Source: JALOTE01 sp031422195
Lineage (GTDB): Bacteria > Pseudomonadota > Alphaproteobacteria > Rhizobiales > Rhizobiaceae
Reading direction: 5' to 3'
Length of the DNA stretch: 64,000 nucleotides
Assembly: GCA_031422195.1 (NCBI GenBank)
Contig: JANOPZ010000031.1
Location: forward strand, 1-64,000
Shown: in pieces, positions 42,496-50,397 of the stretch
How the letters are laid out: each line of letters begins with the position of its first letter
How positions within the stretch are numbered: position 1 is the first letter of the stretch
Translations under genes and position numbers: made by a program
Notes under the pieces: model-generated
Seen by the model: the letters and a program-made list of their open reading frames with translations, nothing else
Told to the model about the DNA's origin: nothing
Databases searched by the model: none

Positions 42496-43466
42496 AGCAG
42501 GCCAAGGCCCAAGACCAGAACCAAGCTTGCCCCAGTAATTTCAATTGCATTGCCAACCCACGTTGCGTGCGCTCCGGAAAATCTCACCGCCGCGCCTTTT
42601 GCGTAAACTGCGATGGCTGCAAGAGCCGATACCGTGATGGCGGTGCCCAGTGCCATAACCAAAACCGAGGCAAACCCCGCTGCATAAAGCCCGTTAAGCA
42701 ATGCAAAACTTAAAACCACAATTGCCCCGGTACAAGGGCGCAGGCCAACAGCGGCCACAATGCCCCAAGCATCGCGAAGTGACACGCTTTTTCCCGTTAG
42801 TTGAGTTGGGTCCGGCGCGTGGGAATGGCCGCAGCTTTCGCAAACCATGCCTTCGCCTGAATGTTTGTGATGGGCATTATCGTGATGGGCATGATTTTGA
42901 TGAGCATGATCGTGATGGGCATGATTTTTATGAGCATGCGCGGATGTGTTACCGTTTAGTTTGCGCCATAATAAAAGCGCGCCTATCCCCGCAATCATGG
43001 CATAGCTGGCCATTTCCAAGAACCATCCGGCATCAGTCATCGTGAGTGCAGCGCCGCGTAAAATCAGAAATCCGGCGCCCACCAAGACTATAGCAGATAT
43101 CGCCTGCGCCAATGACGAGGCAAATGACAGTATGATACCGCGCTTTAGCGCGACTTCATTGGCAAACATGTAGCTGGAAATCACTGCCTTGCCGTGACCG
43201 GGGCCGGCGGCATGGAAAATACCATAAGCAAATGACAGACCGATCAAAGTGAGTGTGCCGCCGGTACCGCCATCACGGATCAGTTTGAGTGCGGCCTGCA
43301 ATGCGCGGAAAAAATACTGCTGCTGGGCGTAAATCCAGCCAAAAATGCCGCCTAAGGCAGGAGCGGGAGAAACCTCATTAGTGCCTATGCCCAGAGACGA
43401 TTGAGCCTGAGCAATCGTAAATGTTGCAAGTATAAATATGCCGGCCCAAAAAATACGCTTCAGCAT
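42474..43466 (-). CDS. NicO-family nickel/cobalt transporter (RcnA-like)
   Basis: A 330-residue membrane protein with about six transmembrane helices and an N-terminal signal-like segment. The family motif F-H-A-A-G-P-G-H-G-K-A near residue 86 (metal path) and G-L-R-P-C-T-G-A near residue 243 are present. Between helices a 50-residue histidine-rich loop (H-A-H-K-N-H-A-H-H-D, near residues 175-205) and a C-E-S-C-G-H-S-H motif could bind metal. Known members export or import Ni2+/Co2+. The start overlaps the DUF1007 stop by seven bases, the usual DUF1007-NicO pair. Loop DNA contains a 30-base tandem repeat (see 42881). Confidence 0.88.
   Translation of the reverse strand: MLKRIFWAGIFILATFTIAQAQSSLGIGTNEVSPAPALGGIFGWIYAQQQYFFRALQAALKLIRDGGTGGTLTLIGLSFAYGIFHAAGPGHGKAVISSYMFANEVALKRGIILSFASSLAQAISAIVLVGAGFLILRGAALTMTDAGWFLEMASYAMIAGIGALLLWRKLNGNTSAHAHKNHAHHDHAHQNHAHHDNAHHKHSGEGMVCESCGHSHAPDPTQLTGKSVSLRDAWGIVAAVGLRPCTGAIVVLSFALLNGLYAAGFASVLVMALGTAITVSALAAIAVYAKGAAVRFSGAHATWVGNAIEITGASLVLVLGLGLLYAGSLA
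42881..42940 (+). repeat. Two tandem 30-base repeats in the His-rich loop of the NicO gene
   Basis: Units at 42881-42910 and 42911-42940 are near identical, starting CGTGATGGGCATGATTTT; they differ at about three positions. They encode repeated His/Asp/Ala residues in the loop, in frame (30 bases = 10 codons), so unit number can vary without a frameshift. Confidence 0.85.
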
Positions 43467-44107
43467 TTGGCTTCCAAACGCGTCGCGAACATTTTTGAAA
43501 AATCGCTCATGCCTTGCTCTTTATCTGAGAAAAACTGCTCGGTGAGCGTGCTTTCATTTTGTGCGATGGCCTCATCGGGATCGGGCCGGACCACTTTGAA
43601 AGCACAGGTTTCTGGAAACCCTTGCCCTGACAAGTCGGTGTCATTGATGAAATCGAGCGATGTATAGAAAGTTTCATCAAAAATACCGAACATCAAATCA
43701 CCTGACAAAGCCACCTCGCTCGATGGCTTTGATTCAAAGATTAAAATCATTTGCGGCCCGTCAAAACCGATTGTCATCTCGCCCGGTACTGTCATTTTAA
43801 CTTCGCGGCCATTATCATAGACGTTTTGGAAGTAATTGAACTGGGCGGTCGACTTTTTGATGGTGGCGCCAATGGCCGCCAATTCACCATCACTCAGTTT
43901 ATTGTCGCCGTCTTTGTCAAATTCAAGTTGAACGGTGGAGGAGAAAAATTCGTCAAACCGCCAAACATGGCGCAGTGCTTCTAATTTACCGGCATTGCCA
44001 ATGACTTCTGTGCGCGTTTCAGCAAAAACATGCGGATGCGCGAGTGCTGTTGAAGCAACGCATAACAATAAAGCCGTGGCTATGAATTTAGAAAATGGGT
44101 GAACCAC
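43460..44107 (-). CDS. DUF1007 periplasmic protein, partner of NicO transporter
   Basis: A 215-residue protein with a Sec signal peptide (residues 1-24, ending S-T-A-L-A before H-P-H-V-F). The DUF1007 start H-P-H-V-F-A-E-T-R and W-R-F-D-E-F-F are visible. A D-K-D-G-D-N-K-L-S-D-G-E stretch near residue 70 looks like an EF-hand calcium loop, often seen in this family. Regularly paired with NicO transporters, so it probably supplies or senses metal in the periplasm. I chose the GTG at 44107, which gives the signal peptide directly; the longer frame to 44179 adds 24 residues. Confidence 0.83.
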   Translation of the reverse strand: MVHPFSKFIATALLLCVASTALAHPHVFAETRTEVIGNAGKLEALRHVWRFDEFFSSTVQLEFDKDGDNKLSDGELAAIGATIKKSTAQFNYFQNVYDNGREVKMTVPGEMTIGFDGPQMILIFESKPSSEVALSGDLMFGIFDETFYTSLDFINDTDLSGQGFPETCAFKVVRPDPDEAIAQNESTLTEQFFSDKEQGMSDFSKMFATRLEAKC

Positions 44108-44182
44108 GCCTGACCGCCGATCTCGTTTACAGCGCAATAGTTGCAAATCGGGGCGGATTTGTGAATCCCTAAAACGCAAATA

Positions 44183-45085
44183 CTACATGCGAGGCATGTT
44201 ATGCTTGATCCAGTTGGCAAGAAAATCGACAAATGTGCGCACACGCGCTGTTAAATAGCGGCGATGGGGATACACAACATAAATACCACGATTATTTGGC
44301 AGATCTTCGCAAAAAAGACGCACCAGACGGCCAGCTGCAAGATCCGATGCTGCAATAATATCGGGCACCATGCCAAAGCCCGCCCCTGAAACAACGGCGC
44401 GGCGCATCACTTCCGGGCTATTTGCTTCGATCACAGCTTTAACGGTGACGGCGTATTTTTCCTTTTTGCTGTTTACGAACTGCCAAACATTGCGCGATTT
44501 ACCGTTGGTATCGATCACGCAAGGTTTGTTGCCCAATTCCTGCGGACTGGCAGGATGGCCATAGGTGTCGATGAGTTTGGGTGATGCGTAAATAGAAACA
44601 CTAAAATCGCCCAAGCGGCGGGCAATCAACGAGGAGTCTGTCATTTCGGCAACCCTGATTGCCATATCGAAGCCCTCTTCGACCAAATCCACGATCCTGT
44701 CGTCGAGAGAAATATCGAGTGCGATATCTGGATATTGTTTTGCAAAATCGACAAAGGCCTGACCGAACACAGAATCGGCCAGTGTGCGCGGGGCTGAAAG
44801 GCGAATCCGCCCTGAAACGTTACCGCTTTTCTGGCGCACAATATCTTGTAAATCATCAATATCCCGCAAAATCTCGGTGACCCTTGCGTAATATTCATGC
44901 CCGGCTTCTGTCAGCGAAAACTGGCGCGTCGTGCGGTTGATCAACAACGTCGATAAATCGTCTTCGAGCTCCCGGACATATTTTGATAAAAGCGCTTTAG
45001 ACCTCCCAATACGGCGCGCTGCAGAAGAATAACCTTCCGCTTCAACCACATCTTTGTAAGCCCGCATTCGGGTGAGGGTATCCAA
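44183..45085 (-). CDS. LysR-family regulator, CrgA-type
   Basis: A 300-residue LysR protein. N-terminal winged helix-turn-helix (Y-S-S-A-A-R-R-I-G-R-S-K-A-L-L-S-K-Y-V-R near residue 20), then the periplasmic-binding-like effector domain (S-A-P-R-T-L-A-D-S near residue 98). This is the CrgA/PBP2-type subgroup. The start is TTG at 45085, supported by AGGAG eight bases upstream. It is 75 bases before the DUF1007 GTG start on the same strand, so it may control the DUF1007-NicO pair or be unrelated; no other target is near. A palindrome TTTACGT-CA-ACGTAAA lies 61 bases upstream. Confidence 0.9.
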   Translation of the reverse strand: MDTLTRMRAYKDVVEAEGYSSAARRIGRSKALLSKYVRELEDDLSTLLINRTTRQFSLTEAGHEYYARVTEILRDIDDLQDIVRQKSGNVSGRIRLSAPRTLADSVFGQAFVDFAKQYPDIALDISLDDRIVDLVEEGFDMAIRVAEMTDSSLIARRLGDFSVSIYASPKLIDTYGHPASPQELGNKPCVIDTNGKSRNVWQFVNSKKEKYAVTVKAVIEANSPEVMRRAVVSGAGFGMVPDIIAASDLAAGRLVRLFCEDLPNNRGIYVVYPHRRYLTARVRTFVDFLANWIKHNMPRM

Positions 45086-45145
45086 GCCAATCTCCTGCGA
45101 TCGTCAGAGATCAATAACACAAGTCTTGGTGAAATTATCATCCAT

Positions 45146-45161
45146 TTTACGTCAACGTAAA
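45146..45161. promoter_or_regulatory. Sixteen-base palindrome upstream of the LysR gene
   Basis: TTTACGTCAACGTAAA: seven-base perfect arms around CA, 61 bases before the LysR start. It resembles LiuR/MerR-type operators described for branched-chain and fatty-acid catabolism, but no MerR gene is nearby. LysR sites usually have a T-N11-A core, which this also satisfies loosely. Confidence 0.45.
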
Positions 45162-45208
45162 GAAAGCAATGCGTCAAAACTTTGGGGTGTGAAGATTATA
45201 ATTGCGTT

Positions 45209-46228
45209 CTAGCCTTGCGATGCCGGACCAATGGATTCGCGGACAATTAGATCAACAGGCCAAACTTCGCCGTCGGTTGTTGGTGCGTCGATGCCTGCAA
45301 CCAGACGCTGCATCGCACGCACCCCGGCTGCGCGGATTGATGAGCGGGTGGTCGCCAAAGGTACTCTGAAGTTTTCGGGTTTTAGATACGGAATCACGTC
45401 ATCATGGGCGAGAAGCGAAACATCACTGCCAATTTTTAGGTTTCTATCATAGATGGCACGCACGGCTCCGAGCGCAATAAAAAGCGATGCGCATAAAATT
45501 GCTGTTGGCGCATTTGCCCGATCCAACATTTTGGCTGTTATCCGGTAGCCGTATTCATCTGTCATCTCACCGTTGGTAATTAAAGCCGGGTCCACTTCAA
45601 TATTGTTCTCGGCTAAAGCATCCATGACGCCCAACGCACGATCATTGGCAAAATTCAAATTGCCGAGGCCATTGATAAAACCAATTTTGCGATGACCCAG
45701 ACCAATCAAAAGCCGGGCAGCTTCAAAAAAAGCGCCTTTATTATCGATATCGAGAAATGGGTAAAGTTTGCTGCGTGCGCCATCACGGCCGTGAACCATG
45801 TAAGGGATATTCAGTTCATCGAGCAATGTGATGCGGTGGTCTGAAATAAATGGCGATGAAAGCAAAATACCGTCAACCTGACCACTTTGCGCTAAACGGC
45901 GAAACGTGGCTTCTTCGGTTTCCCGGGTCACGGGGCTTAGCAAGATGTCATAGCCCAAACTCATAGCAGCTTCGCCAACGCCGCTCAAGAATTCGCCGTA
46001 ATGCGGGTCAGCTGATTGGCCAGCGGCGGTGCGCATGACAACAGCGATAGCGCCAGCCTTGCCGGTGGCCAAACCCCGGGCTGCATGATTGGGGCGATAG
46101 CCCATTTGCTGGGCAGCTTCACTCACACGTTGGCGGGTGCGCACGGAAACCTCAGGGTAACCATTTAAGGCACGGCTGACTGTCGTTTGAGACAGCCCGA
46201 GATGCTCTGATAACGCTCTTAAATTCAT
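45209..46228 (-). CDS. aglR: LacI-family regulator of the agl operon
   Basis: A 339-residue LacI protein. The N terminus L-S-Q-T-T-V-S-R-A-L-N-G-Y-P-E-V-S is the typical LacI helix-turn-helix with hinge (A-A-R-G-L-A-T), followed by a periplasmic-binding-protein-like sugar domain (residues 60-339). Known role of AglR in Sinorhizobium: controls the alpha-glucoside operon. It diverges from aglE, with two AAAGCGCTTT palindromes in the shared gap; this is the typical ten-base core bound by LacI regulators. No other sugar operon lies next to it. Confidence 0.9.
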   Translation of the reverse strand: MNLRALSEHLGLSQTTVSRALNGYPEVSVRTRQRVSEAAQQMGYRPNHAARGLATGKAGAIAVVMRTAAGQSADPHYGEFLSGVGEAAMSLGYDILLSPVTRETEEATFRRLAQSGQVDGILLSSPFISDHRITLLDELNIPYMVHGRDGARSKLYPFLDIDNKGAFFEAARLLIGLGHRKIGFINGLGNLNFANDRALGVMDALAENNIEVDPALITNGEMTDEYGYRITAKMLDRANAPTAILCASLFIALGAVRAIYDRNLKIGSDVSLLAHDDVIPYLKPENFRVPLATTRSSIRAAGVRAMQRLVAGIDAPTTDGEVWPVDLIVRESIGPASQG

Positions 46229-46556
46229 CGGTTCTGCTCTGCTGACTTCAAATTCAAATTTTAAAGCGCTTTCAAAAAATGATCACATTTTGAATTCAGA
46301 AGCTATGGGCTGTATAGGATTTCAACCAAGATTTTGCATGAAATTATTGCGAGACGCGAAATAATCAGAAAGAATGATTAAATAAATGCGTAAATTATAA
46401 ATTTCAATCGATTGAATATTTCCCGCTTGATTTTTTCTCCGAGTTGGCCAAGGTTGTGTTTAAGCCAAAGCGCTTTCAAACTGAGAATTTTCAGGGAGAG
46501 GCCAAGGCGAAACTTGGCCGGACTAGCCGGTCAAACTGTACCCGGGAGGATATTCA
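46229..46556. promoter_or_regulatory. aglR-aglE control region with two LacI-type operators
   Basis: A 328-base divergent control region. AAAGCGCTTT occurs at 46263-46272 (35-44 bases before the aglR start) and 46467-46476 (81-90 before the aglE start); centres are 204 bases apart, so looping is possible. The first extends to TTT-N-AAAGCGCTTT-N-AAA. Between them is a perfect 14-base palindrome TTCAATCGATTGAA at 46403-46416, perhaps for a second regulator. The aglE ribosome site GGGAGGA is at 46544-46550. Confidence 0.75.
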
Positions 46557-47903
46557 ATGTTCCGTACACTTCTTGCTGGTGCTTCAGCACTCGCGATTTT
46601 GACAGGTGCCGCTTCAGCCGAAATGGTTTTCAAACCAGGCGAAGGCGCATTTAACTGGCAAAGCTACAATGATTTTGATGCCAAATATAATCTTGATGGC
46701 CAGACCATTAAAATGTTTGGCCCATGGCGCGGCGAAGACCAGAAACTGGTCGAAAATGTTTTGGCTTATTTTACCGCTGCATCCGGCGTTAAAGTTGAAT
46801 ACTCATCGTCGGAAAACTACGAGCAGCAGATTGTTATTGATACTCAGGCTGGTTCGCCGCCCGATATCGCAGTTTTGCCACAGCCCGGTCTGATTGCTGA
46901 TTTGGCTTCAAAAGGCCTGATTATGCCGCTTGGCGCAGAAACTGAAAAATGGTTGGCTGATAATTATGCAGCAGGTCCATCGTGGGTTAACCTCGGCACC
47001 TATAATGGCGCCGACGGCAAGCCCGCACTTTATGCGCTTCCTTACAAAATCGACGTGAAGTCTTTGGTTTGGTATTCACCAGACACTTTCAAAGATGCTG
47101 GCTATGAAGTGCCTGCAACTATGGAAGATCTCAAAGCCCTGACCGACAAGATTGTTGCCGATGGCGGCACACCTTGGTGCATTGGTTTGGGTTCAGGCGG
47201 TGCAACCGGCTGGCCGGCAACCGACTGGGTTGAAGACATGATGCTGCGCACGCAATCTCCTGAGACCTATGATAAATGGGTCAAAAATGAGATTCCATTC
47301 AATGACCCGGCTGTTGTGGCTGCCATTGAAGAGTTCGGCTATTTTGCCCGCAACGATAAATATGTTGCCGGCGGCGCAGCTGCGGTTGCATCAACCGATT
47401 TCCGCGATTCACCAAAAGGTCTGTTTTCTTCACCACCACAGTGCTACATGCACCGTCAGGCATCGTTCATTCCAGCATTCTTCCCAGAAGGCACAAAAGT
47501 TGGAACAGACGCAGACTTCTTCTACTTCCCAGCCTACGCCGGTAGAGACTTCGGCAAGCCGGTTCTTGGTGCGGGCACACTCGCCTTCATCACCAAAGAA
47601 GGTGAAGGCGCACGCGCGTTCATCGAATTCTTGAAGACACCAATCGCACACGAAGTTTGGATGGCGCAGTCTGGTTTCTTGACACCATTAAAATCAGCCA
47701 ATGTTGAGCTTTATGGCAATGCAGGCTTGAAAAAACAGGGTGAGATTCTGCTTGGTGCAACAACATTCCGCTTTGACGCATCAGATTTGATGCCAGGCGC
47801 TGTTGGTGCAGGTTCATTTTGGACAGGCATGGTTGACTACACTGGCGGAAAAGCTGCCGCTGATGTGGCCGCCGGTATCCAAGCCTCTTGGCCAAAGAAA
47901 TAG
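46557..47903 (+). CDS. aglE: Alpha-glucoside ABC transporter substrate-binding protein
   Basis: A 448-residue periplasmic binding protein. Signal peptide at residues 1-21 (M-F-R-T-L-L-A-G-A-S ... A-A-S-A). The sequence F-N-W-Q-S-Y-N-D-F and G-Q-T-I-K-M-F-G-P-W, the P-A-T-M-E-D-L-K-A-L segment, and the W-C-I-G-L-G-S-G-G-A-T-G-W-P-A-T-D-W region match AglE (family-1 sugar-binding proteins). Known role: binds sucrose, trehalose or maltose-type alpha-glucosides and delivers them to AglFG. The start has GGGAGGA six bases upstream. It is the first operon gene, followed by a stem-loop before aglF. Confidence 0.95.
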   Translation: MFRTLLAGASALAILTGAASAEMVFKPGEGAFNWQSYNDFDAKYNLDGQTIKMFGPWRGEDQKLVENVLAYFTAASGVKVEYSSSENYEQQIVIDTQAGSPPDIAVLPQPGLIADLASKGLIMPLGAETEKWLADNYAAGPSWVNLGTYNGADGKPALYALPYKIDVKSLVWYSPDTFKDAGYEVPATMEDLKALTDKIVADGGTPWCIGLGSGGATGWPATDWVEDMMLRTQSPETYDKWVKNEIPFNDPAVVAAIEEFGYFARNDKYVAGGAAAVASTDFRDSPKGLFSSPPQCYMHRQASFIPAFFPEGTKVGTDADFFYFPAYAGRDFGKPVLGAGTLAFITKEGEGARAFIEFLKTPIAHEVWMAQSGFLTPLKSANVELYGNAGLKKQGEILLGATTFRFDASDLMPGAVGAGSFWTGMVDYTGGKAAADVAAGIQASWPKK

Positions 47904-47920
47904 GCTAAACGTTTGATAAG

Positions 47921-47946
47921 CAGGCCGGGTGCACTTGCCCGGCCTG
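47921..47946 (+). promoter_or_regulatory. Intercistronic stem-loop between aglE and aglF
   Basis: Perfect nine-base stem CAGGCCGGG/CCCGGCCTG with loop TGCACTTG and no U run. Stem-loops of this kind behind a binding-protein gene usually shield the 3' end of its mRNA and give more binding protein than permease. Confidence 0.75.
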
Positions 47947-47994
47947 TAAATTGGTATTGAATAAGTTGAACGGCAATAGTTCTGGGAGGGGCGA

Positions 47995-49242
47995 ATGAAT
48001 CCGGCATTACAGGGTCTCATGACCATTATTATCGGAGTTGGCGGCTGCGTTGGCTATTTCTTTTTCTCAAATATTGTCCTTGATAAATTTATCTTTCCGG
48101 CAACCGGCGTTAACGCTGGACGGAACATTAACCGCGCCAATCAGGTTCGCCCATGGCTGTTTTTAGCCCCTGCGATCATCGCACTGGGCGTTTATCTGGC
48201 CTACCCGGTTTTTGCGACGCTATGGCTTTCGCTAAACAAAGAATTGCCGGGCAAAGCCTATGAATTTGTGGGCCTTGCCAATTATCAAACCATGTTTGGT
48301 GAAACCAAATTTTGGGAATCCATGAAAAATAACATGCTGTGGCTCATATTTGTGCCTGCGCTCTCAACAGCGTTTGGCTTACTGGCCGCGCAACTCACAG
48401 ATCGTATCTGGTGGGGCAATATCGCCAAAGCGCTGATTTTTATGCCGATGGCAATTTCATTCGTTGGCGCGTCGGTGATTTGGAAACTGATTTACGACAC
48501 GCGCCCTGACGGAACTGACCAGATAGGTTTGCTCAACGCGGTTTGGCTTAATTTTTCCGGCGGGCCGTTCTCGTTTATTTTCTTGAAAGTTCTGCCCGCA
48601 TTGCTGCTTCTGGCGTTCGCCGCATTTATGGCTTACGGCGTTTACCTTGCGCTTAAACCTTTGTTTTGGGACACGGATAAACGTGGCAAACCGCAATGGT
48701 GGGCTGTTCCGTTGCGTGCCGTAGTGGCACTTGGCTCTGCCTATTTACTGTGGCTTTCACTGAGCTCTGTTTTCAATGTGTTTGGTGCTGAGCTGCCTTA
48801 TGGCAAAGCACAAACCTGGTTGACGATACCGTTTTGGAACAATTTGTTTCTGATGATCGTTCTTGTGTGGATCCAGTCAGGCTTTGCTATGGTGATCTTG
48901 TCAGCAGCACTTCGCGGTATTCCGGAGGAAACCGTTGAAGCTGCCGTCATTGATGGCGCAAATCCGTTTCAGATTTTCTTCAAAATCAAAGTTCCGCAAA
49001 TCATGACAACTCTGGTTGTGGTTTGGACCACCATTACCATCACCGTTTTGAAGGTCTTCGATATTGTTTTGGCGATGACCAACGGCCAGTGGGAAACGCA
49101 GGTTCTGGCCAACTATATGTTCGATAAATTGTTCCGGTCGTTTGACACTGGCGTTGGTTCGGCCGCCGGCATGATTATCATGCTGTTGGTGATGCCAATT
49201 TTGGTGTGGAACGTTTATAACGTTCGTAAAGAAATGCGCTGA
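47995..49242 (+). CDS. aglF: Alpha-glucoside ABC transporter permease AglF
   Basis: A 415-residue permease, about eight transmembrane helices, with an extra N-terminal helix (residues 8-28) and a long cytoplasmic/periplasmic segment around residues 150-250. The EAA loop for the ATPase is V-E-A-A-V-I-D-G-A-N-P-F-Q-I-F near residue 315. Length exceeds the usual 290-330 of MalF-type proteins because of the extra N-terminal part, as in AglF. A GGGAGGGG site precedes the ATG by five bases. It follows the aglE stem-loop and is followed 11 bases later by aglG. Confidence 0.92.
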   Translation: MNPALQGLMTIIIGVGGCVGYFFFSNIVLDKFIFPATGVNAGRNINRANQVRPWLFLAPAIIALGVYLAYPVFATLWLSLNKELPGKAYEFVGLANYQTMFGETKFWESMKNNMLWLIFVPALSTAFGLLAAQLTDRIWWGNIAKALIFMPMAISFVGASVIWKLIYDTRPDGTDQIGLLNAVWLNFSGGPFSFIFLKVLPALLLLAFAAFMAYGVYLALKPLFWDTDKRGKPQWWAVPLRAVVALGSAYLLWLSLSSVFNVFGAELPYGKAQTWLTIPFWNNLFLMIVLVWIQSGFAMVILSAALRGIPEETVEAAVIDGANPFQIFFKIKVPQIMTTLVVVWTTITITVLKVFDIVLAMTNGQWETQVLANYMFDKLFRSFDTGVGSAAGMIIMLLVMPILVWNVYNVRKEMR

Positions 49243-49253
49243 GGGAGGCGAAA

Positions 49254-50393
49254 ATGACAGGTGCTTCAACACGCAAATCGCCTTTAACATGGGTCGTTCA
49301 TATTTCGGCTTTGATATTGGTTGCTCTTTGGGTTTTCCCAACATTTGGCTTGCTGGTTTCATCGTTTAGAACCGGCGATCAGATCTCAACGTCGGGCTGG
49401 TGGCGTTCTTTAATGACGCAAGAGCAGCAATTGCCTGCTAAACGGGTTGAGGGCCTTGAAACTCAAAAAGATGGCAAGTTTGTTATTGAGGGAAAGCTCT
49501 TTGAAAACGCCGGAACAGTAGTCGGCGCCTGGGGTATCAGTTCAAAAGAACCAAGGGCTTTTACTCCCGGTGCAAGCGCCGACCTTGGCGATGGCGTTTC
49601 CATCAGCGTTGCCAGTGATGGCAGCTATGTGATGTCGTCAGCCACAACGCTCAAAGACGTGCGGTTGCCGCGCATCTTTACGACCGCACAAACGCCGCCC
49701 GACCCGACAATTGATAATTATAATAATGTGCTTTTCAACCCGGAGGCAGGGCAAGGTGTTGGCCAAGCCTTCATCAACACGTTGACGGTGGCCATTCCTG
49801 CTACAATCATCCCGATATTGATCGCAGCTTTTGCCGCGTATGCTTTGGCTTGGATGGATTTTCCGGGCCGCGCCTTGTTGGTGGCAGCGGTTGTCGGCTT
49901 GCTCGTCGTGCCGCTGCAATTGGCGCTCATCCCATTGTTGCAACTGCATAATGCAATTGGCATCGGCAAAGGCTATATGGGTATTTGGCTGGCGCACACT
50001 GGGTTTGGTCTGCCGCTGGCGATTTACCTTTTGCGCAATTACATGATCGGATTGCCGCGCGATATTATTGAAAATGCCCGTGTGGATGGTGCGACGGATT
50101 TTCAGATTTTCACCAAAATTATTTTACCGCTGTCGTTTCCGGCACTGGCATCATTTGCGATCTTCCAGTTTTTGTGGACGTGGAATGATCTGCTGGTGGC
50201 TCTCGTGTTCCTCGGAGCTGGCGACAAAGAATTGGTGCTGACCGGCAGCCTGGTCAATTTAATGGGCTCGCGCGGCGGTGATTGGGAAATCCTTTCAACC
50301 TCGGCCTTTATCTCGATTGCTGTTCCGCTGGTGGTGTTTTTTGTAATGCAAAAATATCTGGTGCGCGGCCTCCTTGCCGGTTCAGTGAAGTAA
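49254..50393 (+). CDS. aglG: Alpha-glucoside ABC transporter permease AglG
   Basis: A 379-residue permease. N-terminal helix at residues 12-35, then a periplasmic insertion of about 100 residues (roughly 45-145, K-R-V-E-G-L-E-T-Q ... F-T-P-G-A-S-A-D-L), then five helices with the EAA loop I-I-E-N-A-R-V-D-G-A-T-D-F-Q-I-F near residue 270. Typical MalG-type proteins have about 280 residues, so the insertion accounts for the excess; AglG proteins of rhizobia share it as far as I recall. AGGGAGGCG precedes the ATG. It lies between aglF (11 bases) and aglA (4 bases). Confidence 0.92.
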   Translation: MTGASTRKSPLTWVVHISALILVALWVFPTFGLLVSSFRTGDQISTSGWWRSLMTQEQQLPAKRVEGLETQKDGKFVIEGKLFENAGTVVGAWGISSKEPRAFTPGASADLGDGVSISVASDGSYVMSSATTLKDVRLPRIFTTAQTPPDPTIDNYNNVLFNPEAGQGVGQAFINTLTVAIPATIIPILIAAFAAYALAWMDFPGRALLVAAVVGLLVVPLQLALIPLLQLHNAIGIGKGYMGIWLAHTGFGLPLAIYLLRNYMIGLPRDIIENARVDGATDFQIFTKIILPLSFPALASFAIFQFLWTWNDLLVALVFLGAGDKELVLTGSLVNLMGSRGGDWEILSTSAFISIAVPLVVFFVMQKYLVRGLLAGSVK

Positions 50394-50397
50394 ACCT

